From assembly GCF_002027705.1 (NCBI RefSeq), contig NZ_MBTG01000006.1, positions 180,038 to 244,037 on the forward strand: a stretch of DNA of 64,000 nucleotides, written 5' to 3'. This DNA is from Paenibacillus ferrarius. GTDB lineage: Bacteria; Bacillota; Bacilli; Paenibacillales; NBRC-103111. Both the position numbers and the translations under genes were made by a program. This document shows, piece by piece, positions 34,596-44,231 of the stretch. Under the pieces are notes generated by a model. It worked only from the letters and a program-made list of their open reading frames with translations. It ran no database searches and had not been told where the DNA came from. The stretch's first letter is position 1; every line of letters starts with the position of its first letter.

Positions 34596-37500
34596 GTGGC
34601 AAGGGGAAATGGAGTAAAATGGGGGCTCGTTCTGCTTCTTGGGGCGTCTTCTTTCTTAACGGCAGGCTCCAGAGCAGAAGCTGCAACAGTAAAATCCTTA
34701 ACGATGGCGGAAGCGATGGATCAAGGTGTGAAAATAAGCCCTTTGTTGCGGGATGCGCGGACGGAAATTTTGAAGAAAAAGCTGGAGCTGGAGCAAGCGC
34801 AGCATGCAGTCAAGAGCGAGGAAGCGAAAGCTTCCGGGCTTTTTGCCAAGCCGCATAATTTGAGTCAGGATCTGACGATCCGTTTGAAGGTGCCTGAAGC
34901 GAGCAAGCAGCTGTATATCGCGCAGGAAACGCTGCGGCAATCCATGAATGGGGTGCGTATTGATGTACAGAAAGCGTATTTAACCGCTTTTCAGGACGCA
35001 TCGGCGGAAGATCAGGCCCGGAGCAAATGGGAAGAAGCGAAGGCAGCTGTAGATACGGTAAAAAAGAAGCGTCAATTCGGACTCGCCGACGAGGCCGAGC
35101 AGGATAAAGCGGATAAAGCCTTGGAGAAGGCTTCCTCTGACTACAAACAAGCACAGCTGGCAGCCAAAGCAAGTCGATTGGCGCTTGGCAAGCTGCTGAA
35201 CATAGATATGGAGAATAAAGTCGAGTTCACCTTTGAATCGGATTATGCGGATCTGACTCAACAGCAGTTGCCTATTTATAGTGCAAAGGCACTAAGCTCG
35301 TCACTCAGCTTGCTCAAAGATACAGAAGATCGCCGATTAGCGGATAATAAGCTGAATACAACTCGTGATCTGTACAGCTCCAAATTCGGCTCCGCACGCA
35401 TGAAGGTAATTGATGGACTGTACAAAGCTCAGGATGTAGACATGGAGCTGTTCCAAGCCAGCTACGAAACGACGCTTGCTCAGGTGAAGAAGGATTGGGA
35501 AGGTTTCTTTATGCTGCTTGGCTTCATTCCGATTCCGAAATCACTGCTTCAAGGGGAGTTTGATGGACTTCGTTATTTAGATGATCTGAGGGACGCCCTG
35601 CCGATTGCGACAATGGAGCAGAATAAGGCGATGCTTCAGGAAAAAGAAAGCCGCAATGCTGTAATTGCTGCTGTGAGGCAGTCCTTTTTGGAAGCAAAAG
35701 GCGCGGAAGAGAGCTATGCGCAGGCGCTGCGCGATCGTGACAATGCCAAAAGCAATTTGGACAAGGCTGCCCAAAAAGTGAAGCTAAGCTTGATGAAAAC
35801 GGATGAGCTGCAGGTGTTCAAAGAGGCAGTGAGATCCACAGATCAACAAGTGCTTTCAGCGCAGGTTAGTTACAAAACAACACTCGGCAAGCTGGATCTG
35901 GCTACCGGAGGAGCTGTAGAGAAGACGCTCCAGAAGGGGATTCTGCCCTATCGCAATCTGGATGATGGACTGGCGGCAGCCAAGCCGCAAAAGCCCAAAG
36001 CGCCTGTGGGAACTTGGAAGCTGAAGCCGGCCGTTGGTCCTTTGCTAAGTGATTTCAGCGTGACAGTGAATAAGAAGCTCGGTGCAACGGAGTATGCCGT
36101 GTTTACCAAAGAAGGTCGGGCGATTGGCAAACGGATGAAGATGACGAAGCCAACTCGGAACCTAACATTGAAGTTTAGCCATATAGAGAACCTTAAAGTT
36201 GTTCTTTACCATAAGGGGAAGAAGCTGGATGAGTTTCTTTTGGAGGGGAAAGGCAATGCGGGGCAGCTTGCGGCTGCAAGCGCAGGGGACGGCACTCCTG
36301 CCGGTTCCGGAAGCGGGGCATCTGAGGGAGCAGGGAGTGAAGCTGGGGAATCAGAAGCTGCTGGATTAGGGACTGTGATCATCGGTGCTTACAAAATTCA
36401 ACTCGACGCATTGACCCCTACGGCCTATCAGGCAGCCTCGGCAACGATCGCGAAGTCAGGGCAGGGCATGTACTTTCAATCCGAGGAAGCCGGAGCCCCG
36501 TGGATTGCTCTGGATACTGTCGTAGACCCTAGTGCTTTAAGCGATCCTGCCAGCTCGGCCGTTCTTTCCAAGGAAGCGGCGTCAGCTTTGAAGGTAGCCG
36601 TTGATATAGCCAAGCCTGGTGCTATCGCATCTGTAGAAACGCCTGCACAATTGCAGCAGGAGATTGATACGTTAAAGAAAGATATCGTCAAGCTGGAAGC
36701 GGCGAAAGCCGCAGCCGTTACGGACATGAAGCTGGCCGATATCGTCGATTTGGCGGTACAGCTGAAGGATGCACAGGCCCGGCTCGGGATGCTGGAAGCG
36801 CTGCTGGGCGGCGACGCCGCAGCTGCGCTGAAGCAGATGGAGCTTGTGAACAACCCGGACGCGCTGATCGCAGCGCTGTCCGAGGAAGCCACCGCACCGC
36901 CGGACGGTGGCGGTAGTCCTGGCGGCTCTGAGCCAGCCGCCGGGAATGCGGCCAGCGAGGATCAGCTGGCCGAGCAGGCCGAGCTCCAGCAGATGAAGCT
37001 GGAGCAAGCCATCGCCGCCGGCGAGCCGGGCGCGGCAGCAGCTGCGCTGCAGCCGCTGCTGGCGACGCAGGCGCAGCTCGCGGATGCGCAAACCGGCGCA
37101 TCCACAGGCATAGCTTCGCTCGCAGAGGCGAAGCAGAAGCTCCAAGCTGCGCTTAGCGCAGCGCAGCAGGATACCGAGCGGGTCGCGACGCTGACCCGTT
37201 CGCTGGCGGCCGTCGACGAGGCGGTGCAGTCGATGGAGAAGGATGCGCTGTTCGCGCAGCTGGCTGCTGTGCAGGAGGTGGCGGCTGAGCTGCCGCCTGA
37301 TGCTGCCGTGCAGCCGCTGCTTGAACAGCAAGTCACTAAGCTGCTCGGGAAGCTGCAGCAGCAGGAGAAGGCGAAATACAGCGCAGCGGAGCTTGAAGCG
37401 CTGGCTGACCTGTCCGCTAGGTTGGCGGACACCAAAGCGATCGACATTCAACCTATTGCGGCAGAAAATGTCCTTTCGCCGAATATTTACATCAAATTCG

Positions 37501-37805
37501 ACGCTCCGCCTGTTATAATAAACGGGCAGGCCTATTTACCTATACGATCGGTGTCCGAATCGTTCGGAGCGGCGGTGGATTGGGCGCAGGATAGCATGAC
37601 GGTAACCGTCAGCTCAGAGTCTGCTACTATCACCTGCCGAATCAACGATGCCACGGCTTACATAGATGGCGAGCCTTTCCAGATCGAAGCTCCGGCGCTG
37701 CTTTTGGCCGGAAAGACGTATGTGCCATTAAGGTTCATATCTGAATCCTTGGGCCTACAAGTCGATTGGAATGCGCCAACCCAAATCATTCAGATTGCTA
37801 ATTAA
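34596..37805 (+). CDS. Secreted TolC-like helical protein with copper-amine-oxidase-like stalk domain
   Basis: A 1069-residue secreted protein. Residues 1-30 are a signal peptide ending AEA-AT. Residues about 35-450 have the TolC/outer-membrane-efflux pattern: LTMAEAMDQGVKISPLLRDARTEILKKKLELEQAQHAV and repeated long amphipathic helices. The middle (about 560-960) is Ala/Glu/Gln-rich coiled coil with a Gly/Ser linker. The last 108 residues carry two copper-amine-oxidase N-terminal-like motifs (PPVIINGQAYLPIRSVSESFG and LAGKTYVPLRFISESLG), common in Paenibacillus surface proteins. Start is GTG with GGAGGGG upstream. TolC-like folds normally sit in outer membranes, so presence in an apparent monoderm is odd. 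Confidence 0.82.
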   Translation: MARGNGVKWGLVLLLGASSFLTAGSRAEAATVKSLTMAEAMDQGVKISPLLRDARTEILKKKLELEQAQHAVKSEEAKASGLFAKPHNLSQDLTIRLKVPEASKQLYIAQETLRQSMNGVRIDVQKAYLTAFQDASAEDQARSKWEEAKAAVDTVKKKRQFGLADEAEQDKADKALEKASSDYKQAQLAAKASRLALGKLLNIDMENKVEFTFESDYADLTQQQLPIYSAKALSSSLSLLKDTEDRRLADNKLNTTRDLYSSKFGSARMKVIDGLYKAQDVDMELFQASYETTLAQVKKDWEGFFMLLGFIPIPKSLLQGEFDGLRYLDDLRDALPIATMEQNKAMLQEKESRNAVIAAVRQSFLEAKGAEESYAQALRDRDNAKSNLDKAAQKVKLSLMKTDELQVFKEAVRSTDQQVLSAQVSYKTTLGKLDLATGGAVEKTLQKGILPYRNLDDGLAAAKPQKPKAPVGTWKLKPAVGPLLSDFSVTVNKKLGATEYAVFTKEGRAIGKRMKMTKPTRNLTLKFSHIENLKVVLYHKGKKLDEFLLEGKGNAGQLAAASAGDGTPAGSGSGASEGAGSEAGESEAAGLGTVIIGAYKIQLDALTPTAYQAASATIAKSGQGMYFQSEEAGAPWIALDTVVDPSALSDPASSAVLSKEAASALKVAVDIAKPGAIASVETPAQLQQEIDTLKKDIVKLEAAKAAAVTDMKLADIVDLAVQLKDAQARLGMLEALLGGDAAAALKQMELVNNPDALIAALSEEATAPPDGGGSPGGSEPAAGNAASEDQLAEQAELQQMKLEQAIAAGEPGAAAAALQPLLATQAQLADAQTGASTGIASLAEAKQKLQAALSAAQQDTERVATLTRSLAAVDEAVQSMEKDALFAQLAAVQEVAAELPPDAAVQPLLEQQVTKLLGKLQQQEKAKYSAAELEALADLSARLADTKAIDIQPIAAENVLSPNIYIKFDAPPVIINGQAYLPIRSVSESFGAAVDWAQDSMTVTVSSESATITCRINDATAYIDGEPFQIEAPALLLAGKTYVPLRFISESLGLQVDWNAPTQIIQIAN

Positions 37806-37822
37806 GAGGAGATTAAAAAGCG

Positions 37823-40591
37823 ATGAAGAAATCGATTGCGGCATTGCTGCTCGTCCTGCTGCTTCTGGGCGCTGCCGGAAGCTACCTGAGCGTGCACAGG
37901 GACAGCTTTACACTTTGGCCTTTTCACAAAAGCATGCCGTTCGACGGCTTATCGAAGGCGATCTCTGATCATCAGAACAACTTGTTCGTCATTGACAACG
38001 CCAAGAAAACGATTCACAAGGTGAACAGCGAAGGTGTTCTGCAATTCTCCATTACGAGTGACTTGGGGAAGAACGGGGAAGTGTATCGTTTTAATGACAT
38101 GGCGGTGGATGATCAAGGCTATTTATATACGATTCGAACGCTGCTTGATCCTTACGGCATTGCGGTGAAATCAGAGCAGATCGTCCGCTATACGCCAAAT
38201 GGGCAGTTCGATCGCAGCTTATTTACGCAAGAGTATACGGATTCGCAGACAAGAAGGTACAGACTGGGCTCCTTGCGAAATGTACAGGTTCGCGAAGGCA
38301 TGGTGTACTTTTTCAATGATGAAGTTACACAGTTGGCCTTGTATCAACAACCAGTGAAAGAAATCTCCTCCACTACGCCTCAACTCGCTTATACTGTCAA
38401 GCTTCCTGAGAACAAATATGTGTCTGAGGCAGATGGCTATAAGCCTAATGAGATTTATTTCTCGACGCGCAGCGGGGAAATTTATCGTGCTTTTCAAGAT
38501 GGCCGCTCCGAGCTTGTTTATCCGCTGCCGGGCATTGACCGCACACGACGCAACTTTCCCGAAAGCATGCATTTGGATAACCAAGGACGCCTCATTTTTA
38601 TCGATTTTAACAGCAAAACGATCTCTAGACTTGATCCCAAGCAGCCCTACATTATCGAGGGACTTGTGAATGAGGAGAAGGTGAAAGCGAGCGGAGTTGA
38701 GCTTGCATTCGATGCAACGACGAGCAGTATCTCTGAGGACGACAGCCTCATTATCGTAGAAGCAACGCAGATCAATCGCCGTCTTCCGGACGGAACCATT
38801 ACACCCTCTCTAGTTGAGGTTCAGTACAGCAGCGCCATGCAGACCAAGGTTATTCTGTTGTGGTCCCTTGCTGTCGTCGGGATTATTCTACTGTTGATTG
38901 CGGTCAAAATTATTTTCTTCAATCTGCTGCAACGCAGACTTCCTCTCATGATGAAGCAGATTTTCATTCTAATCCCCGTCATTGCCGTGTCAATGATTCT
39001 ATTGTCTACCGTTATTTACACGAGTTTCTCCAAGAAAATGGAAGAAGAAACCTTCAGTGAGCTTATTCTGTTAGCCAGAAACGGCCAAAACCTGATTGAT
39101 GGAGATAAATTGCAAAGTCTCACATCTCCGCTTGATTACAAAGGGACAATCTATAACTCCTTCCGTAAAAAGATTCAATCGGTCTTTGAAAACAATGAAC
39201 AAGATGATAACCAAGGCTTTTACAAAGCGGTGTATAAATACGAAAATGGGATTATTTATCGCATTTTGGAAGACGATGACGGCATGCACATGTTTAATCC
39301 TTTCCAACAAACGCCGGAAAATCAACAAGTCGTTCTGGAAGGCAAGCCGGCAACCGGGCAATGGCAGGATTTCTCGGGCGAGTGGCGGTATGCCATTGCG
39401 CCGATTTACAATTCATCGGGTAAAATTGTCGGTGTTTTTGAAACGAGCAAAAACTTGGATGGCATTTTGCGGCATCGCCAAATGGTGTTGAACTCCATTA
39501 TTCGCAACATTGTTTTTATCTCAATCGGCTTGCTGCTGGTCCTGTTTCTAATGACCTATGTACTGTTATCCTCGATTCGCAAGCTGCGCAATAGTGTAGG
39601 CGAAATCGCCAAAGGCAACTGGGATACGGTCGTTACAATTAACACACGAGATGAAGTGTCCGACTTAGGGGACAGTGTCAATATCATGGCGTCGCGCATC
39701 CGTGAATATATCACGAAAGTCGAAAATTTCAGTCAGTCGTACTACCGGTTCGTGCCCCAGCAATTCTTGCGGTTCTTGAATAAAGAAAGCATTCTGGATG
39801 TCGAGCTTGGGGATCAGGTTGAAAAAAATATGTCCATATTAATTTTCAATATTCGTGGTTTCTTTCACATTTCGAAGAAGCTTTCACCGGAAGAAAACTT
39901 CAATTTCGTCAATTCGTTTCTTAAGCGCTTCGGTCCCTATGTCCGCAATCATCAGGGTCTTATGAATAAGTATCTAGGCGCTGGCTTCATGGCGCTATTC
40001 CCCAATCGGGCTGATGAAGCACTGCTGGCCTGCATTGAAATGCGCAGAGAGTTGGAAATATACAATTCCCATCGTGCCAAGGTAGGGTATCAACCTGTAG
40101 ATTTTGGAATAGGCCTGCACAAAGGGCCGCTTCGCTTAGGCATTATCGGGGAGGAGCAGCGTTTGGAAGGCAATGTGATTTCCGATGGCGTCAATGTGGC
40201 TACGATACTGGAGAAAATGACAGAGCCGTTAGGCGCATCCATTCTGATTACCGATTATGTGGTGCAATCGTTGGAGCAGCCAGCGGGTTTCCATTATCGG
40301 AATTTGGGCTTGATTCAAGTTGAAGGCGTGAAAGAGCCGCTCCATTTGTTCGATGTGTACCAAGGGGACCCGGAGACGATCCGTACTTTGAAAGACAAGA
40401 CCAAAGTCTTATTCGAGCAAGCGGTGACTTATTATCAAGTAGGACGATTTTATGATGCGAGGGAAGCTTTCTTAATGGTTATTAAGATGAACCGTCAAGA
40501 TAAAGCGGCACAGCTTTATTTCTATCTTTGTGATGAATACTTCCAACACGGTACGACGGCTGAGTGGAATGGGACTTTATCGGTTTCCTAA
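37823..40591 (+). CDS. Membrane sensor with HAMP and degenerate class III cyclase domain
   Basis: A 922-residue protein. A signal-anchor helix (about 5-20) is followed by a beta-propeller-like extracellular region (to about 330), two close helices (about 340-365 and 375-397), an extracellular sensor segment, a helix (about 560-585), HAMP (SSIRKLRNSVGEIAKGNWD) and a class III adenylate/guanylate cyclase-like domain from about 665. In that domain the two metal aspartates are replaced (Asn676 in IFNIRGFF, Ala720 in YLGAGFMALF) and the transition-state Arg is Ile795 in VNVATILE, while Asn791 remains. It is probably catalytically inactive and may act as a signal relay. It starts 17 bases after the previous gene. 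Confidence 0.85.
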   Translation: MKKSIAALLLVLLLLGAAGSYLSVHRDSFTLWPFHKSMPFDGLSKAISDHQNNLFVIDNAKKTIHKVNSEGVLQFSITSDLGKNGEVYRFNDMAVDDQGYLYTIRTLLDPYGIAVKSEQIVRYTPNGQFDRSLFTQEYTDSQTRRYRLGSLRNVQVREGMVYFFNDEVTQLALYQQPVKEISSTTPQLAYTVKLPENKYVSEADGYKPNEIYFSTRSGEIYRAFQDGRSELVYPLPGIDRTRRNFPESMHLDNQGRLIFIDFNSKTISRLDPKQPYIIEGLVNEEKVKASGVELAFDATTSSISEDDSLIIVEATQINRRLPDGTITPSLVEVQYSSAMQTKVILLWSLAVVGIILLLIAVKIIFFNLLQRRLPLMMKQIFILIPVIAVSMILLSTVIYTSFSKKMEEETFSELILLARNGQNLIDGDKLQSLTSPLDYKGTIYNSFRKKIQSVFENNEQDDNQGFYKAVYKYENGIIYRILEDDDGMHMFNPFQQTPENQQVVLEGKPATGQWQDFSGEWRYAIAPIYNSSGKIVGVFETSKNLDGILRHRQMVLNSIIRNIVFISIGLLLVLFLMTYVLLSSIRKLRNSVGEIAKGNWDTVVTINTRDEVSDLGDSVNIMASRIREYITKVENFSQSYYRFVPQQFLRFLNKESILDVELGDQVEKNMSILIFNIRGFFHISKKLSPEENFNFVNSFLKRFGPYVRNHQGLMNKYLGAGFMALFPNRADEALLACIEMRRELEIYNSHRAKVGYQPVDFGIGLHKGPLRLGIIGEEQRLEGNVISDGVNVATILEKMTEPLGASILITDYVVQSLEQPAGFHYRNLGLIQVEGVKEPLHLFDVYQGDPETIRTLKDKTKVLFEQAVTYYQVGRFYDAREAFLMVIKMNRQDKAAQLYFYLCDEYFQHGTTAEWNGTLSVS

Positions 40592-40613
40592 TGAAAAAAG
40601 GGGCGAATCTGGC

Positions 40614-41099
40614 GTGCAAGTACACGAATTGACCACGGAACAAGATGCCTTGCGCATCACGAATTTTTATTTGTCCTCGGCATCTTTCGATGACCAGCGG
40701 CATACACCGGGAGAGCTGGAGCATTATCGCAATGCTCCGCTTCTTAGCTTGACGCAGCGCAACCATCGACACTGGTTTATTGAGAATGAAGCCGGCGAGA
40801 TTATCGCTGTGACCAGCTGCAAGGAAAATGAACATCAGTCCGGCGGCTTTCTCTGGGATTATTTGGCGGTTCATCGAGAGTACCGCAGGCATGGATTTGC
40901 CAAAATTTTGTTTCAAGCATTAGAAGCCTTTGCTCGGGGTGCGAAGGGAAGATACCTATTAACCTACACCTGCGACTTGCCTGAGTATCAACCTATTCAA
41001 AAGATGTTTCGAGCCAATGGTTTTGAGCTCATCGGCACATATCCCAATTATTACTATGAAGGCGAAGCTCGATTAGCTTTCTACAAACCACTGTCCTAG
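40614..41099 (+). CDS. GNAT family N-acetyltransferase
   Basis: About 161 residues. The acetyl-CoA site is FLWDYLAVHREYRRHGFAKILFQALEAFA and the usual C-terminal ANGFELIGTYPNYY pattern is present, suggesting an amino-group acetyltransferase. The frame extends upstream into the preceding gene; the GTG at 40614 (MQVHELTTEQ) has AAAAGGGG about 10 bases before it and is the likely start. It sits inside the long operon between the pseudo-cyclase and the translocase fusion; target unknown. Confidence 0.82.
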   Translation: MQVHELTTEQDALRITNFYLSSASFDDQRHTPGELEHYRNAPLLSLTQRNHRHWFIENEAGEIIAVTSCKENEHQSGGFLWDYLAVHREYRRHGFAKILFQALEAFARGAKGRYLLTYTCDLPEYQPIQKMFRANGFELIGTYPNYYYEGEARLAFYKPLS

Positions 41100-41134
41100 T
41101 GACAGAAATGAACTGATAGATTGGACCTGATGAT

Positions 41135-44100
41135 ATGCAAGGAAGTTTAACCGGGTGGTTGGGGCTGCGCACAGAAGACATGCGCAAACTTTGGATGATG
41201 CTGCCAATTTTCTATTTTAGCGGGATTGCCGAATCCTTGAACTATACAGCTTTCATGGCGCTTTTTAACCAAAGATTCGGCGTGCAATATTTGCCTTATA
41301 TCTATATTTTTGAAGCGGCCATCATGCCGCTCGAGGGTTGGCTTTTGGCCAAATTGGCGAATCGGCTGCCCAAAGCGAAAATGATGACCACACTTTACCT
41401 GATAATGATTGGGCTTTTAGCAGTGAATGGAGCGGTATTGCTCGGATTTAAGGCAGGCGGCATTGATTTCCGCTACTATTATCCTATTTTATTTCTGTCT
41501 TCGAACTTTGTTGTTCGGCAGTTGACGCTTTTGCTTTGGAGCACAGCCTTTGACTTGTGTCCAACGCAGCAAGCGAAGCGGATGATGCCCGTGTTTATCG
41601 CTTCTACGACAACAGGCGGGATTACGGCGGGATTACTTGCCCATCAAATCGGTAAGCTGCTGGGGACGGAAGCTGTGTACGCGCTAGCTCCGGTGTTAAT
41701 GGTGTTAGGGTTTGTGTTTTTTCGAAAAGCATTAGCTCGTTATTTGGTGCCATTGACGTTGAAGGAAGATATCCGATTGAAGACGCAAAGTGCTGCTGAG
41801 CCCAAAGAAGAGACGCAGCTTCCAGCAGGCTACTATGCCAAACAGATGCTGCGCAGCCCGTTCCTGCTTTGCGCGGTTGCTTTGATGACGCTGATGCCTG
41901 CCGTCTATTTTATGATCGAATACCAATACTTTACGGCTGCTGAGGCTAAGTTTCCAGTTGAAGGAGATTTGACCTCGTTCTACGGCTTAATTACAGCGAT
42001 CCAGTTCACATTCTGTTTGCTCTTGCAAACGGTGTCTACGCGTCTAATGAATTGGCTTGGCGCAAGCAATATGCTGCTCGCGATTACTGTTGTTTTCTTC
42101 GGGGGCTTTGGCTTGACGGCTATGTTCCTGAACCAATCTCTTGGAATTTTCATGGTTTCTGGTTCCTATGCTATTTTCTATATCTTGCTGTACTACATAG
42201 CAGAGCCTTGCTATCAGCTGTTTTTCAAAATGATGCCGATCTCCAAAAGGGATGGCTACCGCTATTTTGCTCAGGGTGTCGCTGCGTCCGGCGGGATTTT
42301 GATCGGTTCCTTGCTGTCGCTTCTGCATTCCTTTGGCTTGATACAGCTTTCTCCCCTGGCTTGGCTGGGAGTGGCAGTAGCTGCAATTCTCGTCGTTGTT
42401 GCTTGGTTTGGCAGAAATCTGTATGTTCGTGAGTTGGTGAAAAGTGTGCAATCGTTGCACGCCGACCTATCGGAGATCGCAGGCTCCTTTATTGGGGGCA
42501 TCCGCAGCTCCAAAGCTTTATCTGCGATGCTCGGTTATTTAAAGCACCCCAACGATTACGTGCGGGAGCTCGCGCTGGAGGTGATCGGGAAGGCGAAGGA
42601 TTCCGCATTTCTGCCTCATCTCATTGGCATGATCGGCGAGGAAAGCTCACGAATTCGCCTGGCTGTGCTAAGGGCTATGAATCTGCAAGGCGCTACGATA
42701 CAAGATCTCGTGCAAGTCGCTTCCTTCTTGGAAGATGAAGACCCGGAGGTGCGGGCGGAATGTGTGAAACTCATATCCAAAGCGACGCATTTGCGCAGCC
42801 AATCCCATTTCTTCATTCGCGTGAAGCTGTTGGATAACCATCCGAAAGTGGTGCACGAGGGCGTTAAGGCGCTGTATGCGCTGGAAAGCGAAGAAAGCTA
42901 TCAAGCTTGTGACGAAGCGATTATCAAAATGCTCGATAATGGCGGCGAGTGGGCCGTCTACGGCTGTCATACGGTCGCTGATTTGAAGCTTCATACTTAT
43001 GCGGCATGGGTTTTGTCTTTGCTGGATGATCATCGTCCGGCAGTCAAGGTTGCTGCCGCACATTGCATTGGACAGCTCCAACATGTGGAGGCTATTCCTT
43101 TCCTCCTCACGATGGTACCTCTTGCGGATCAAGAGATGCGCAAAGCGATACTGCAAGCATTCGTGGATATGGGTGAGAAAGCGTTGCCTGCCTTGCTGGC
43201 ACACGTGAACCACGCGAATCCTTTTATATGGAACGCGGCTGTGACGGCGCTCGCAGAGCTGCTTGATGAAAGCATGCTGCGCAAGCAGCTTGTTGATCCT
43301 TGTGTAGCCCGCATGCTGGCGTCCACGCAGGAAAGAGCATTGCCTGCTGCACTGAATGAGCTGGGGATGAAAGGATTGGCGGAGCTTGCCGGCCAGCGCT
43401 GCACAGAGCTGCACCAAGCGCTCGTTGGAGGCGCTTGGGCGGTGATGGCGAAGTTCGCAGACGAGCGTGTGGTTGCAACTCTCCGCGAAGCTGCGGAGGA
43501 CGAAAGCGACGAGGTTCGCGATAACGGGCTCGAAGTGCTTGCTGAGGGGTTGGGAGATCGCCGTCTAGCGCTCGCCTTGCTGGAGCTTCTGAAGCAAGAC
43601 GATGCAGCCCATAGCTCGGTCAAGCAAGAACCTCATCTTATTTTGCAAGAGGCGAAGTCGTGGTCGGATGATTGGCTCAAAGATATTGCCAGTTACGCAC
43701 TAAGTTCATTGGAGCGTGTTGATATGAGAGAAGAACGCAAGTTTTTAACGATGCTGGATAAAGTTATTTTTCTGAAGCAAGTGTCTTTATTCGCGGATCT
43801 TTCGGTGGATGAGCTTGGCTTGATTGCTGGTATTGCTACAGAAGAAGTGCATGAAGATCTGACTTATCTGCTGCGTCGCGGGCAAAGCAATGCAGCGATG
43901 TATCTGATTATTGAAGGCAACGTAGAGCTGAGCAACGAGACGGGGGAAGGGGAGACCGGAACGATCGGTGTTCTTGGACCCAAGCAAGCTTTGGGTGAAA
44001 CAACGGCCTTGGACGGTTCGCCGTCTTCGATTACGGCGCAGGTTATTTTTGATGAGGTCCGTGTGCTTACGCTGCAAGGGGAAAGCTTGTCTCGTCTAGT

Positions 44101-44191
44101 GAGACTGTATCCGGAGATTGGGATTGGGCTGCTGCATGCTTCAAGCGCAAGAGTGAGATTGCTGGAAAACATGCTGCTCAAAATGGCGTAA
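41135..44191 (+). CDS. ATP/ADP translocase-like (NTT) protein fused to HEAT repeats and a cNMP-binding-like domain
   Basis: A 1018-residue fusion. Residues 1-440 form a 10-12 helix MFS-like transporter of the Npt/NTT nucleotide translocase type (MQGSLTGWLGLRTEDMRKLW, then YFSGIAESLNYTAFMALF). Residues about 450-880 are HEAT/armadillo repeats. Residues about 895-1010 form a cyclic-nucleotide-binding fold with LGETTALDGSPSS; the cassette Arg that grips the cyclic phosphate is Ser964, so binding of cAMP/cGMP is doubtful. No strong ribosome binding site is seen before the ATG. True NTTs exchange ATP for ADP in intracellular bacteria; HEAT-fused forms in free-living bacteria are of unknown function. 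Confidence 0.82.
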   Translation: MQGSLTGWLGLRTEDMRKLWMMLPIFYFSGIAESLNYTAFMALFNQRFGVQYLPYIYIFEAAIMPLEGWLLAKLANRLPKAKMMTTLYLIMIGLLAVNGAVLLGFKAGGIDFRYYYPILFLSSNFVVRQLTLLLWSTAFDLCPTQQAKRMMPVFIASTTTGGITAGLLAHQIGKLLGTEAVYALAPVLMVLGFVFFRKALARYLVPLTLKEDIRLKTQSAAEPKEETQLPAGYYAKQMLRSPFLLCAVALMTLMPAVYFMIEYQYFTAAEAKFPVEGDLTSFYGLITAIQFTFCLLLQTVSTRLMNWLGASNMLLAITVVFFGGFGLTAMFLNQSLGIFMVSGSYAIFYILLYYIAEPCYQLFFKMMPISKRDGYRYFAQGVAASGGILIGSLLSLLHSFGLIQLSPLAWLGVAVAAILVVVAWFGRNLYVRELVKSVQSLHADLSEIAGSFIGGIRSSKALSAMLGYLKHPNDYVRELALEVIGKAKDSAFLPHLIGMIGEESSRIRLAVLRAMNLQGATIQDLVQVASFLEDEDPEVRAECVKLISKATHLRSQSHFFIRVKLLDNHPKVVHEGVKALYALESEESYQACDEAIIKMLDNGGEWAVYGCHTVADLKLHTYAAWVLSLLDDHRPAVKVAAAHCIGQLQHVEAIPFLLTMVPLADQEMRKAILQAFVDMGEKALPALLAHVNHANPFIWNAAVTALAELLDESMLRKQLVDPCVARMLASTQERALPAALNELGMKGLAELAGQRCTELHQALVGGAWAVMAKFADERVVATLREAAEDESDEVRDNGLEVLAEGLGDRRLALALLELLKQDDAAHSSVKQEPHLILQEAKSWSDDWLKDIASYALSSLERVDMREERKFLTMLDKVIFLKQVSLFADLSVDELGLIAGIATEEVHEDLTYLLRRGQSNAAMYLIIEGNVELSNETGEGETGTIGVLGPKQALGETTALDGSPSSITAQVIFDEVRVLTLQGESLSRLVRLYPEIGIGLLHASSARVRLLENMLLKMA

Positions 44192-44231
44192 GTTCGGCTG
44201 GCGTTTAATTATCAGCAAAGGGGCGACTAGC

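Noticed and set aside
37823..40591. Active adenylate cyclase
   Set aside because: Both metal aspartates and the catalytic Arg positions are substituted, so only a cyclase-like fold is claimed.
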